A stretch of 64,000 bases of DNA from Agromyces agglutinans (GCF_009647605.1 NZ_WJIF01000002.1:558001-622000); one strand, 5' to 3'; shown: positions 34,106 to 42,794, counted from the stretch's first letter. Translations and numbers: made by a program. The notes: a model not told the origin generated them from the letters alone.

Positions 34106-34153
34106 ATGCGGCGGCATTGGAACGAATCGTCGGCTCGGGTGGGTGCGCGATGA
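34106..34153 (+). CDS. 15-codon leader ORF coupled to the HTH gene
   Basis: AGGAGGGAG (34092-34100) precedes an ATG at 34106 that opens a 15-residue frame (MRRHWNESSARVGAR). Its TGA overlaps the ATG of the next gene as ATGA (34150-34153). The SD here is far stronger than any in front of the downstream start, so the HTH protein is probably translated by re-initiation after this peptide. Confidence 0.6.
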   Translation: MRRHWNESSARVGAR

Positions 34154-34662
34154 CGCAGCAGGATGCTGCGGCAGAAGGGCGCGCGGGCCGATCGCTCGCG
34201 CTCGCCGCGCGGGACCTGGTGGAGGAGGCGATCCGCGAGGAGTTCTTCCAGAAGTTGCCGCCGATGCTGAGCGTCGCGGAGCTCGCCGAGCTGACGCGCA
34301 CGACGACGCACTCGATCCGCGGGCTCGTGCAGAGCGGCAGCCTGCAGGCGGAGTTCTCGGCCGGTCGCTACCTGATCCCGCTCGCGGACAACTGGGACGT
34401 CGTCCGGCGCCTCAGGCCGAGGCTCGTCGGCGGTCCCCGGATCGGTGCGCCTGAGGCCGTCGTGCCCGAGGAGGGGCGTGCGCCCGCCAGTCGCGTCGCA
34501 TTGTGGGTCGATGCCGACCTCGCCCGCACGGTGCAGCGGCACCTCCTGCGCACGGGCGAGGACCTCACGACGGTGCTGCGCCGGGGCATCGGCGCCGAGG
34601 GCGCGGGCTGGCGCGACGCGAGCCGCGGCCAGCTGCCCGAGGCGGTCGACCGAGCCGGCTGA
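34150..34662 (+). CDS. Excisionase/MerR-like helix-turn-helix protein
   Basis: The 170-aa protein has an N-terminal amphipathic stretch (SLALAARDLVEEAIREEFF) and a short HTH near 50-90 (MLSVAELAELTRTTTHSIRG, then LVQSGSLQAEFSAGRYLIPL), like the excisionase/BldC group. A C-terminal block (SRVALWVDADLARTVQRHLL) could dimerise. The target is unknown. The ATG is fixed by the ATGA overlap with the leader ORF; an in-frame TTG at 34117 is less likely. No phage genes are nearby, so a regulatory role is more likely than excision. Confidence 0.78.
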   Translation: MTQQDAAAEGRAGRSLALAARDLVEEAIREEFFQKLPPMLSVAELAELTRTTTHSIRGLVQSGSLQAEFSAGRYLIPLADNWDVVRRLRPRLVGGPRIGAPEAVVPEEGRAPASRVALWVDADLARTVQRHLLRTGEDLTTVLRRGIGAEGAGWRDASRGQLPEAVDRAG

Positions 34663-34685
34663 GCGGCTCGGCCGAGACGGTGCGC

Positions 34686-34964
34686 CTATGCGGCGTCGGC
34701 CGCGACCTCATCGAGCTTCGCGCCGAGCTCGGCGTCGGTCGGCTCGGTGAAGTGGGTGCCGTCGGGGAAGACGACCACGGGGATGTTCGTGCGACCGGAG
34801 ATGGCCTTGGCGCGCTCGGCGCCCTCGACGACGACCTCGAGGTCGACGTAGTCGTAATCGACGCCGCGACGATCGAGCAGCGCCTTCGAGCGACGGCAGT
34901 CACCGCACCATGCGGCGCCGTACATCGTGATCCGGACAGGGTTGAGATCGGTGGGGGAAGTCAT
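34686..34964 (-). CDS. Glutaredoxin / mycoredoxin-like protein
   Basis: This 92-aa thioredoxin-fold protein has the redox motif CGDC in YGAAWCGDCRRSKALLD and the cis-Pro segment NIPVVVFPDG. The size and the WCxDC motif match actinobacterial mycoredoxins and NrdH-like glutaredoxins, which reduce mixed disulfides with mycothiol. Its first 65 bases overlap the 3' end of the nuclease/helicase gene in another frame. TAGGGT ends 6 nt before the ATG, so it should have its own leaderless transcript from a promoter inside that gene. Confidence 0.9.
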   Translation of the reverse strand: MTSPTDLNPVRITMYGAAWCGDCRRSKALLDRRGVDYDYVDLEVVVEGAERAKAISGRTNIPVVVFPDGTHFTEPTDAELGAKLDEVAADAA

Positions 34965-37900
34965 GTGAATACCCTACGTAGGAACCCTGTGGGGTATTCC
35001 CAGCCGGGAGCTCGCCGTGGGCCGGCGCCGCGCGGTCGGCGCCGACGAGCCGGATGAAGGCGCTCAGCTGGGCGACGCCCTCGGGGCGGTACGGCAGTGC
35101 GTCGAGCAGGCCGGGTGAATAGAGCAGGTACGCCGCCCACTGCGCGCGCGAGATCGCGACGTTCAGTCGGTTCTTCAGCAGCAGGAACTCGAGGCCGCGC
35201 GGCGCCGAGCCGGCCGATGATGCCGCGAGCGACACGATCGCGACCACCGCCTCCTGGCCCTGGAACTTGTCGACCGTGCCGACGGGCACCGCCGTGAACC
35301 CTGCGGCATCGAGCGCCTCGCGCACCGTCGTGAGCTGCGCGTTGTACGGCGTCACGACGATGAGGTCGGCCTGCGTCAACGGACGCGCAGCGCCGCCGGC
35401 ATCCGGCCCGCCGACCGGTGCACCGCCGCCCGGCGCGCCGCCGGCCTCCGCCGCTCGGTCGCCGTCGTGGCCCTCGCGCCAGGCGCGCCCGATCAGCGAA
35501 CGTACGAGCTGCACGACGACCTCGGCCTCTTCGGGCGAATACGTCGTGTTGTCGTGATGTTGGACCGAGATCGCCTGCAGCCCGGGTTCGATGCCGTCGA
35601 GGTGCCGCGTGAGGGTCAGCGGGTGCGAACGGAGCTCGCCCTCGTACGCGAGGCGCGAGACCGGCGCGGCCACGGCCGGATGCATCCGGCGGCTCTCCTC
35701 GAGGAAGTAGCCGAACTCCTCGGGCAGCACCTCGTGGCCGTCGGCGACCCACCCGAGCGCCGACGTGTCGACCGGCTCGGGATGGATCGCCTGGCTCACC
35801 TGCGGCAGCTGCTGCGGGTCGCCCAGCAGCAGCAGGTTGCGTGCGGCCAGCGAGACCGCGATGGTCGAGGCCAGCGAGAACTGGCCCGCCTCGTCGATGA
35901 CGAGCAGGTCGAGCGAGCCGCGCGGCACGCGCTTGACGTTGCAGAAGTCCCACGCGGTGCCGCCGATGACGTAGCCGCCCGGCAGGTCGGCCGTGAAGGC
36001 GGCGAGGTCGTCTTTCCGCGCGAGCGCCGTGAAGGTGCGCATGCCCGCCTCGCCCTGGTCTTTCGCGGCCTTGCCGACCAGTCGGGAGTCGAGACCGGCG
36101 CCGACGACCGCTTCGAGCACGTGCTCGACGACCGCGTGCGACTGGGCGACGACGCCCACCTTCCAACCGTGGTCGGCGACCAGACGCGCGATGACGTGCG
36201 AGGCGACGTAGGTCTTTCCCGTGCCGGGCGGCCCCTGCACCGCGAGGTACGAGTGCTCGAGCCGCCGCACCGAGCTCACGACCGCGTCGACGTAGTCGTG
36301 CTCGTCGGTGCGCGCCGCGAGTCCGCCCGCCACGCGCGGAGGAAGGCGGCGCAGGACGTCCATAGCGGGATTCAGCGGCAGTGCGGGCCAGATGCCCGGC
36401 ACCTCAGCTGCCCACTCGGCGATCGCCAGCCGCAGCGCGTCGTTCGACGGCGGCCGGCCCGGCCCGACCGCGACGGGCAGCGCGTGCCAGACCGCGTCGG
36501 GCGGCGCGCTCTCTTCGACCACGACACCGGTGTCGGTGACCGCGATGATCGTCGCGTCGATGGTGCGCCGCTGGCCGGGGCGACGGGTCCACGACGCGAC
36601 GCCGGCCTCGGCGTCGTAGAACAGGAAGACCCCCGAGCCGACCGAGAACTTCGAGCCGGGCGCGATGCGCCCCGACAGGCGCAGCTCACGGCGAGCCTTC
36701 TGCCACCGCGGCTCTTCGTGCCACGGCGATTCGACGGCCGAGGCGGCCGGGTCGACGACGAGCACGTCGCGGTCGTTCTCCCACGAGTCGACGGGCTGGT
36801 CGGCGCGCAGGAAGTGCGCCCACCAGAAGCTCTTCGCCTCGCGCTCGTGGTAGTCGATCGCGGCCGAGGCGAGCGCGAGGGCCGTGTGGTCGGGGTCGCG
36901 CCCGTCGCCGGGCAGCGCCGGCCCGGCGAGTTCGCGGAGCCTCGTCGCCAGCGGGGAGGCCTGGTAGAGCTTGCCGGCGGAGGCCCGCTCGACGAGTTCT
37001 TCGGGCGGAACGGGCACGACGCCCTCGCGCCGGGCGATGCCGATCAGCCAGTCGCGAAGCCGCCTGGTCGACACGCAGTCGTACCGGTTGTAGTCGGCGA
37101 GGTCGTCGAGCACGGCCTGGCCCTCGGCCCGCTCGACGGGGTCGGGGGAGTCGGCGAGGGCCCTGGCACGTACGTACTCGGTGATCGAATCGCCGCCCGA
37201 CTTCACGTCGGCCTCGCGCAGCTCGGTGCCCATGTACAGCGGCTCGAGCTTCTTGATCGAGTACGAGCGGCTGCCGACCCGCACCGAGCGCTTCACGATC
37301 GGGTAGAGGTCGACGAGCACGCCGTCGGCGAGCAGTTGGTCGACGTCGGCCTCGCCGACGCCGTGCCGCGCCGCGATCGCCGTGAGGTGGGTGCGCTCGT
37401 AGGCGGCGTAGTGGTAGATGTGCAGGTCGGGGTGCACCTGGCGCCGCAGCTTCACGAGCTCGAGGAAGCGCAGCAGCGCCTCGCGCTCTTCCGCGAAGGA
37501 GTGCGCCCAGAACGCCGTGTACACCTCGCGGTCGTCGACCATGCCCCACAGGTAGTCGAGGTTCCAGCTCGTGGCGTCGCCCTCGGTGTACAGCGGGTCG
37601 CCCTCGAAGTCGAAGAACAGATCGCCCGCCGACGGCCGGGGGATGGCCGCGATCGCGCTCGCGTCGCGCACCTCGACGGGCGGCGGCAGCGGCGGGTCGC
37701 CGGGGGTCCACGAACCGGTTGCCTCGGCCTCGAGCGCCTGCGCCTCGGCCGCGAGTTGCAGGCGGGCCTGCGCGCGCAGCGCGTCGATCGTGGAGTCGAT
37801 GACGTGCGGGACGGGCCCGGTCGAGGCGGCCAGCTCGTCGATCGTCGTGATGCCCGCGGCGGCGAGGTGCTCGCGCTGGGTCACCCGGAGGCCGCCGACC

Positions 37901-38610
37901 ATGAGCACGTCGCGGTGCGCCTGCACCTCGAGCTCGCAGGTCGGGCAGCGCCCGTCGTGCAGGTAGCGCGGGTCGCCCCACGCGACGGGCTCGGAATCGG
38001 CGAGGCGCTCGTCGACGAGCCGCCGCAGCCGCGCGACGCGCATCGCGTAGACGGGGCTGATGTCGTCGCGGCGGTGCTCGCTGGACGAGCCATCGCCGAG
38101 CAGGAGTTCGACCGTGTCGTCGCAGGGGATGCCGAGGCGGTCGAGCTGGGCGGCATAGGCCGCGAGCTGCAGCAGCGCCGTGACGCGCGCGTGCCGCGCG
38201 AGCTTCGAGTCCTGCACGCGGTAACGGCCGTCGGCGCGCCGCACGATGAAGTCCGCGAACCCGATGAACCCGTCGTCGACGAAGGTCGCCTGGTAGACGA
38301 CGGGCGCGCCCGCCTCCAGCGCCGCGATCGTCTGCGCCACGGCTGCCTCGACCGCGTCGCGGTCGCGGACGTTCGGCTGCTCGATCTCGACGACGCCGTC
38401 GCCGAACCGGGCCCGGTAGTCGGCGAGCACGCGCAGCTCGTGCTCGGTGCCGAGGGCGCCAGCACGCTCGAGCATCGCGTCGGTGTTCGGCTCGAATCGG
38501 GTGTCGCGGCCGAGCTTGACGTCGAGCTCGCGCAGGAACGCGAACTCGCAGTCGGACGCCTTCTTCAGGTCGCTCGCGCTCGTGACGACGGAGCCGTCGA
38601 GGATGAACAT
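34900..38610 (-). CDS. TM0106-family RecB-like nuclease fused to a Dna2-like SF1 helicase
   Basis: The 1236-aa protein has an N-terminal RecB-like region (about 1-280), with VYQATFVDDGFIGFADFIVR and QDSKLARHARVTALLQLAAYA and a later CPTCELEV. A RNase-H-like/YqgF-type stretch follows (LFFDFEGDPLYTEGDATSWN near 345). From about 800 an SF1B helicase shows GPPGTGKT, LLVIDEAGQFSLAS, LGDPQQLPQVSQ and the C-terminal TVDKFQGQEAVVAIVSL and NVAISRAQ. It likely processes DNA ends or flaps. The last residues, which overlap the glutaredoxin gene, look unlike conserved sequence. Confidence 0.9.
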   Translation of the reverse strand: MFILDGSVVTSASDLKKASDCEFAFLRELDVKLGRDTRFEPNTDAMLERAGALGTEHELRVLADYRARFGDGVVEIEQPNVRDRDAVEAAVAQTIAALEAGAPVVYQATFVDDGFIGFADFIVRRADGRYRVQDSKLARHARVTALLQLAAYAAQLDRLGIPCDDTVELLLGDGSSSEHRRDDISPVYAMRVARLRRLVDERLADSEPVAWGDPRYLHDGRCPTCELEVQAHRDVLMVGGLRVTQREHLAAAGITTIDELAASTGPVPHVIDSTIDALRAQARLQLAAEAQALEAEATGSWTPGDPPLPPPVEVRDASAIAAIPRPSAGDLFFDFEGDPLYTEGDATSWNLDYLWGMVDDREVYTAFWAHSFAEEREALLRFLELVKLRRQVHPDLHIYHYAAYERTHLTAIAARHGVGEADVDQLLADGVLVDLYPIVKRSVRVGSRSYSIKKLEPLYMGTELREADVKSGGDSITEYVRARALADSPDPVERAEGQAVLDDLADYNRYDCVSTRRLRDWLIGIARREGVVPVPPEELVERASAGKLYQASPLATRLRELAGPALPGDGRDPDHTALALASAAIDYHEREAKSFWWAHFLRADQPVDSWENDRDVLVVDPAASAVESPWHEEPRWQKARRELRLSGRIAPGSKFSVGSGVFLFYDAEAGVASWTRRPGQRRTIDATIIAVTDTGVVVEESAPPDAVWHALPVAVGPGRPPSNDALRLAIAEWAAEVPGIWPALPLNPAMDVLRRLPPRVAGGLAARTDEHDYVDAVVSSVRRLEHSYLAVQGPPGTGKTYVASHVIARLVADHGWKVGVVAQSHAVVEHVLEAVVGAGLDSRLVGKAAKDQGEAGMRTFTALARKDDLAAFTADLPGGYVIGGTAWDFCNVKRVPRGSLDLLVIDEAGQFSLASTIAVSLAARNLLLLGDPQQLPQVSQAIHPEPVDTSALGWVADGHEVLPEEFGYFLEESRRMHPAVAAPVSRLAYEGELRSHPLTLTRHLDGIEPGLQAISVQHHDNTTYSPEEAEVVVQLVRSLIGRAWREGHDGDRAAEAGGAPGGGAPVGGPDAGGAARPLTQADLIVVTPYNAQLTTVREALDAAGFTAVPVGTVDKFQGQEAVVAIVSLAASSAGSAPRGLEFLLLKNRLNVAISRAQWAAYLLYSPGLLDALPYRPEGVAQLSAFIRLVGADRAAPAHGELPAGNTPQGSYVGYSHDFPHRSQPCPDHDVRRRMVR
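34967..34999 (-). promoter_or_regulatory. Promoter and operator-like palindrome for the glutaredoxin gene
   Basis: GAATACCC (34967-34974) and GGGTATTC (34992-34999) are perfect complements 17 bp apart. The minus strand carries TAGGGT (34971-34976) 6 nt before the ATG at 34964. Within it, AATACCCCACAGGGTT resembles ATACCC-n4-GGGTAT sites of CsoR/CstR-type sensors. The regulator is unknown. Confidence 0.55.
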
Positions 38611-38752
38611 GCGGCTCCTTCTCGCGGGTGCCGGCGGGTTCCGGCGTGCCTCCACGCTAACCCGCACCGCCGACACGGAGGCCCGACGCGAAGCGTCGCC
38701 GCGCCGGTGCGCGGGAGCGGCATCCGCCCTCGACGCGGCATCCGCTCGCGCG

Positions 38753-38758
38753 TAGGGT
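38753..38758 (+). promoter_or_regulatory. -10 box of leaderless promoter for the gene starting at 38766
   Basis: TAGGGT ends 7 nt before the ATG. Confidence 0.6.
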
Positions 38759-38765
38759 GACCGCC

Positions 38766-39155
38766 ATGGATTGGGAGGGCGTGCGCGAGCTCGCGCTGTC
38801 GTTCCCCGACACGACCGAGCACGTGAGCTGGGGCTCCGCGCACTGGCGCGTGCACAACCGCGGCTTCGTGTGGGAGCGGCCGCTGCGCCGCGCGGACCTC
38901 GAGTACCTGCGCATCGCCGAGCAGCCGGGGCCCGTGCTCGGCGCGCGCGTCGAGGACGAGGCGGTGAAGTTCGCGCTCGCGCGCGAGGACCCGTCGGTGT
39001 TCTTCACGACGCCGCACTTCGACGGGTTCCCGGCGATCCTCGTGCACCTCGACCGCATCCCCGACCGCCGGCTCGAGGAGCTCGCCGCGGAGGCGTGGCT
39101 CGCCGTCGCGCCCGCGAAGCTCGCCCGGGCGTGGCTCACGGAGCATCCCGACTGA
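38766..39155 (+). CDS. MmcQ/YjbR family protein
   Basis: This 129-aa protein of the MmcQ/YjbR (CyaY-like fold) family has the opening VRELALSFPDTTEHVSWGS, HWRVHNRGFVWERPLRR, and the ending WLAVAPAKLARAWLTEHPD. These proteins bind DNA in structural work on relatives, but their role is unclear. The ATG at 38766 is supported by TAGGGT 7 nt upstream; an in-frame start at 38757 would overlap that box. It converges on the TetR gene with a 5-bp gap. Confidence 0.88.
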   Translation: MDWEGVRELALSFPDTTEHVSWGSAHWRVHNRGFVWERPLRRADLEYLRIAEQPGPVLGARVEDEAVKFALAREDPSVFFTTPHFDGFPAILVHLDRIPDRRLEELAAEAWLAVAPAKLARAWLTEHPD

Positions 39156-39160
39156 GGCGC

Positions 39161-39805
39161 CTACTCGACCGCCGGGGTCGCGAGCGCGCCGCGGGGCAGG
39201 GCGAGCATGCCCTCGAGGGCGCTCATGATGAGCGATCCGCGGTCGCCGGCATCGCCCCAGCGCACGAGCGCCTGGGCGTTCAGCCCGTCGATCATGCCCA
39301 GGACCTGCCAGGCGACGGATGCCGCGTCGTCGGTGTCGAACGCCCCCTCGGCGACCCCGTCGTCGACGATCTCGCGGATCACGGCCTGCCACGCGTCCAT
39401 CTGCTCGCGCACGCGCGCGGCGAGCGTCTCGTTGCGGCGGCCGAGCGCCCACGCCTCGACCCAGACGAGCGTGACGTCGTCGCGCTCGCCGTCGAGCAGC
39501 GTCGCGACGAGCGTGCCGAGGCGGGCCGTCGGCGTCGGGCGCGATGCCACGAGCGCGGCGACCTCGTCGACCTCGGCCGAGACGATCGCGGCGAAGGTGT
39601 CGGCGACGAGGGCGTCCATCGCGGGCCGGTAGTGCGCGACGAGCGCGGGGGTGACGCCCGCGCGCGTGGCGACGGCTCTCAGGGTCACCGCCGCGAGCCC
39701 GTCCTCGAGTGCGAGCGCGTGCGCCGCGGCCGTGATCTCGGCGGCGCGCTCGGCGGGGGCCTTGCGTGCTCGTCGGGTTCGGGGCATCCGCTCGTCGCTT
39801 GACAT
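39161..39805 (-). CDS. TetR-family regulator of the agmatine deiminase operon
   Basis: The 214-aa protein has an N-terminal HTH (AAEITAAAHALALEDGLAAV, then TRAGVTPALVAHYRPAMDAL) and a BetI-like C-terminal domain (LGMIDGLNAQALVRWGD). It is divergent from the agmatine deiminase and amidase genes, with a perfect 8-bp palindrome in the gap, so it probably represses that operon and itself. The effector could be agmatine or a related amine; that is inference. TAGACT lies 8 nt before its start, so its mRNA may be nearly leaderless. Confidence 0.88.
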   Translation of the reverse strand: MSSDERMPRTRRARKAPAERAAEITAAAHALALEDGLAAVTLRAVATRAGVTPALVAHYRPAMDALVADTFAAIVSAEVDEVAALVASRPTPTARLGTLVATLLDGERDDVTLVWVEAWALGRRNETLAARVREQMDAWQAVIREIVDDGVAEGAFDTDDAASVAWQVLGMIDGLNAQALVRWGDAGDRGSLIMSALEGMLALPRGALATPAVE

Positions 39806-39836
39806 CGCCGCCCAGTCTAGGTAACTTCGCCGGTGT

Positions 39837-39856
39837 TATTGATCATGCGATCAATA
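39837..39856. promoter_or_regulatory. Palindromic TetR operator in the divergent gap
   Basis: TATTGATC (39837-39844) and GATCAATA (39849-39856) are perfect complements around ATGC. The site lies 32 bp upstream of the TetR start and 46 bp upstream of the agmatine deiminase start, in a locally AT-rich stretch. The layout is typical of autoregulated divergent TetR systems. Confidence 0.8.
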
Positions 39857-39901
39857 TATCGGGTGCGGCCGATCGGGCGCACCCCCGAGGAGGAGTTCCG
39901 C

Positions 39902-40936
39902 ATGGCCTGGCGCATGCCCGCTGAGACCGCCCCGCACGAGCGCACCTGGATGGCGTTCCCGCGCGAGGGGATCACCCTCGGCGAGTCGGCCGCCGAACGC
40001 GAGGAGGGCTACGCCGCGTGGACCGCGGTCGCCCACGCCGTCGCCGAGTTCGAGCCGGTCGCCATGGTCGTCGATCCGAGCGAGCGCGAGCGCGCGGCAC
40101 GGATGCTCGGCACCGGCATCCAGCAGGTCGAGGCTCCCGTCGACGAGTTCTGGATGCGCGACCACGGGCCGACGTTCGTCGTCGACGACGAGCGGCCCGG
40201 CGTGCTCGGCGCGGTCGACTGGGTGTTCAACGGCTGGGGTGCGCCCGAGTGGTCGGAGTGGCGCAAGTCGGCCGAGCACGCGCGGCTCATCGCGGAACTC
40301 GTCGGCGCCGAGCTCGTGTCGAGCCTGCTGGTGAACGAGGGCGGCGGCATCCACGTCGACGGCGAGGGCACCGTGCTCGTCACCGAGACCGTGCAGCTCG
40401 ACCCGCGCCGCAACCCCTACGCCGACCGCGCGCGCGTCGAGGCCGAGCTCGCGCGCACGATCGGTGCGACGACCGCGATCTGGCTGCCTCGCGGACTCAC
40501 GCGCGACTACGACGAGTTCGGCACGAACGGGCACGTCGACATCGTCGCGACGATTTCCTCGCCCGGCCGCCTGCTGCTGCACGCGCAGCCCGATCCGGGG
40601 CATCCCGATCACGAGGTCATGCGCGGTATCCGCGCCGAGATCGAGACGCAGACGGATGCCTCGGGCCGGCGCCTCGAGATCGTCGACCTGCCCGCGCCGT
40701 CGACGCTGCGCGACGACGAGGGCTTCGTCGACTGGAGCTACGTCAACCACCTGGTCGTCAACGGCGGCGTGATCGCGTGCGGCTTCGGCGACGAGCGGGC
40801 GGATGCCGCGGCGCGCGAGATCCTCGAGGCGGCCTACCCCGGGCGCCGCGCCGTGACGGTCGATGCCCGGCCGCTGTTCGCGCGCGGCGGGGGGATCCAC
40901 TGCATCACCCAGCAGCAGCCGGCGGTGGCGCGATGA
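39902..40936 (+). CDS. Agmatine deiminase family protein
   Basis: The 344-aa protein belongs to the guanidine-modifying (pentein) superfamily and should convert agmatine to N-carbamoylputrescine and ammonia. Visible are MPAETAPHERTWMAFP, the substrate-binding DEFWMRDHGPTFVVDD near 83, the NEGGGIHVDGEGTVL block with catalytic His near 160, and the catalytic Cys in GGGIHCITQQQP near 335. GAGGAGG precedes the ATG at 39902; an in-frame upstream start is not needed. ATGA overlap couples it to the amidase. Confidence 0.92.
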   Translation: MAWRMPAETAPHERTWMAFPREGITLGESAAEREEGYAAWTAVAHAVAEFEPVAMVVDPSERERAARMLGTGIQQVEAPVDEFWMRDHGPTFVVDDERPGVLGAVDWVFNGWGAPEWSEWRKSAEHARLIAELVGAELVSSLLVNEGGGIHVDGEGTVLVTETVQLDPRRNPYADRARVEAELARTIGATTAIWLPRGLTRDYDEFGTNGHVDIVATISSPGRLLLHAQPDPGHPDHEVMRGIRAEIETQTDASGRRLEIVDLPAPSTLRDDEGFVDWSYVNHLVVNGGVIACGFGDERADAAAREILEAAYPGRRAVTVDARPLFARGGGIHCITQQQPAVAR

Positions 40937-42681
40937 GCGGGGTTCGGCCGACGGGTGGGTTCGAGGTCGTCGAGGCGTCGATCGCGGAGCTCCGGGGCGC
41001 GCTCGAGCGCGGGGCCGCGACGAGCGTCGGACTCGTGCAGGCCTACCTCGACCGCATCGAGGCATACGACGTGCCCGGCACCGCGACCGCGCTGAACGCC
41101 GTCGTCGTGCGCAATCCCGACGCGCTCGCCGAGGCCGAGGCATCCGATGCCCGTCGAGCGCGCGGCGAGACGCTCGGACCGCTCGACGGCATCCCGTACA
41201 CCGCGAAGGACAGCTATCTCGTGCGCGGCCTCACCGCGGCCGCCGGCAGTCCCGCGTTCGAGCACCTCGTCGCGCAGCGCGACGCGTTCACGATTGAGCG
41301 GTTGCGCGGTGCGGGCGCCATCTGCCTCGGCCTCACGAACATGCCGCCGATGGCCAACGGCGGCATGCAGCGCGGGGTCTACGGCCGCGCCGAGTCGCCC
41401 TACAACGCCGAGTACCTGACCGCGGCGTTCGGCTCGGGCTCGTCCAACGGGTCGGGCACCGCGACCGCGGCGTCGTTCGCGGCGTTCGGGCTCGCCGAGG
41501 AGAGCTGGTCGTCGGGCCGGGCGCCCGCGTCGAACAATGCGCTGTGCGCCTACACGCCCTCGCGCGGCGTGATCTCGATCCGCGGCAACTGGCCGCTCGT
41601 GCCCACCATGGATGTCGTCGTGCCGCACACGCGCACCATGGCCGACCTCCTCGAGGTGCTCGACGTCATCGTCGCCGACGACGCAGAGACCCGCGGCGAC
41701 TTCTGGCGGATGCAGCCGTGGGTGCCGCTTCCGGCGGCCTCGGAGGTGCGGCCTCCGTCGTACCCGGCGCTCGCGCCGGCGGATGTCCCGGAGGCGCGCG
41801 CCGCGCTCGCCGGTCGCCGGTTCGGCGTGCCGCGCATGTACGTGAACGCCGACCCGCTCGCGGGCACCGCGGAGCCCGGCACCGCGGGCATCGGCGGGCA
41901 GACGGGGCAGCGCATCGAGACGCGCGCCTCGGTCATCGACCTGTGGGAGGCCGCCCGCCGCGACCTCGAGGCCGCCGGTGCCGAGGTCGTGCTCGTCGAC
42001 TTCCCCGTCGTCTCGAACTACGAGGGCGACCGGCCGGGCGCGCCGACGATCGCGACGCGCGGGCTCGTGTCGACGGCGTACCTGCGCCGCGAGATCGTCG
42101 ACCTGTCGGCGTGGGCGTGGGAGGACTTCCTGCGCGCCAACGGCGACCCGGCGCTCTCGACGCTCGCCGACGTCGACGGGTCGACGATCTTCCCGCACCC
42201 CGAAGGCGCCCTGCCCGACCGGTACGCGGGCTTCGAGGATGACGTCGTGACCTACCCCGACTGGGTGCGCGCGCATCCGCATGCCACCCTCGAGGCGATA
42301 CCCGAGATCGAGGGCGGACTCCGCGGGCTCGAGCAGACCCGCCGCATCGACCTCGAGCAATGGATGGACGGCCTCGGCCTCGACGCCGTGGTCTTCCCGG
42401 CCGTCGCCGACGTGGGGCACGCCGACATGGACGTGCACGAGGCATCCGCCGACCTCGGCTGGCGCAACGGCGTCTGGGTCGCGAACGGCAACCTCGTGCC
42501 GCGCCACCTCGGCATCCCGACCGTCACCGTTCCGATGGGCACCATGGCCGACACCCGTATGCCCGTCGGCCTGACGTTCGCCGGACGCGCCTACGACGAC
42601 ACGGCGCTGCTCGCGCTCGCCGCCGCCTTCGAGGCGACCGGGTCGCGTCGCACCGAGCCGCCGCGCACGCCCCGGCTCTGA
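40933..42681 (+). CDS. Amidase-signature family hydrolase
   Basis: The 582-aa protein is an amidase-signature Ser-cisSer-Lys hydrolase. The Lys lies in GIPYTAKDSYLVRG near 93, the cis-Ser in FGSGSSNGSG near 172, and the nucleophile Ser in EESWSSGRAPAS near 198. The C-terminal part has FPAVADVGHADMD and a final SRRTEPPRTPRL tail. Translational coupling to agmatine deiminase suggests that it hydrolyses N-carbamoylputrescine, a reaction normally done by nitrilase-type AguB; this is inferred from position. Length fits the longer (about 570 aa) branch of the family. Confidence 0.9.
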   Translation: MSGVRPTGGFEVVEASIAELRGALERGAATSVGLVQAYLDRIEAYDVPGTATALNAVVVRNPDALAEAEASDARRARGETLGPLDGIPYTAKDSYLVRGLTAAAGSPAFEHLVAQRDAFTIERLRGAGAICLGLTNMPPMANGGMQRGVYGRAESPYNAEYLTAAFGSGSSNGSGTATAASFAAFGLAEESWSSGRAPASNNALCAYTPSRGVISIRGNWPLVPTMDVVVPHTRTMADLLEVLDVIVADDAETRGDFWRMQPWVPLPAASEVRPPSYPALAPADVPEARAALAGRRFGVPRMYVNADPLAGTAEPGTAGIGGQTGQRIETRASVIDLWEAARRDLEAAGAEVVLVDFPVVSNYEGDRPGAPTIATRGLVSTAYLRREIVDLSAWAWEDFLRANGDPALSTLADVDGSTIFPHPEGALPDRYAGFEDDVVTYPDWVRAHPHATLEAIPEIEGGLRGLEQTRRIDLEQWMDGLGLDAVVFPAVADVGHADMDVHEASADLGWRNGVWVANGNLVPRHLGIPTVTVPMGTMADTRMPVGLTFAGRAYDDTALLALAAAFEATGSRRTEPPRTPRL

Positions 42682-42724
42682 CGCGGCGTCCCGTCAACCC
42701 CGTGCCCTCGCGGCGCCGCGTTCG

Positions 42725-42730
42725 TAGGCT
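42725..42730 (+). promoter_or_regulatory. -10 box upstream of the SDR gene
   Basis: TAGGCT, the same hexamer as at other promoters here, lies 64 bp before the ATG at 42795, so this transcript has a leader carrying GGGGAGGGG as SD. Confidence 0.5.
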
Positions 42731-42794
42731 GGACGGGGACGGGCCGACCGCGAAGGGTTCCCGGCTGCGTGCTCGCCAGGGGAGGGGATCCACC

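Noticed and set aside
34150-34662. Prophage or integrative element marked by an excisionase-like HTH protein
   Set aside because: No integrase, attachment repeat or other phage gene is nearby; neighbouring genes are ordinary chromosomal genes.
35467-38760. A plus-strand frame of about 1100 codons opposite the nuclease/helicase gene
   Set aside because: No motif or hydrophobic core; the minus strand encodes clear helicase and nuclease motifs.
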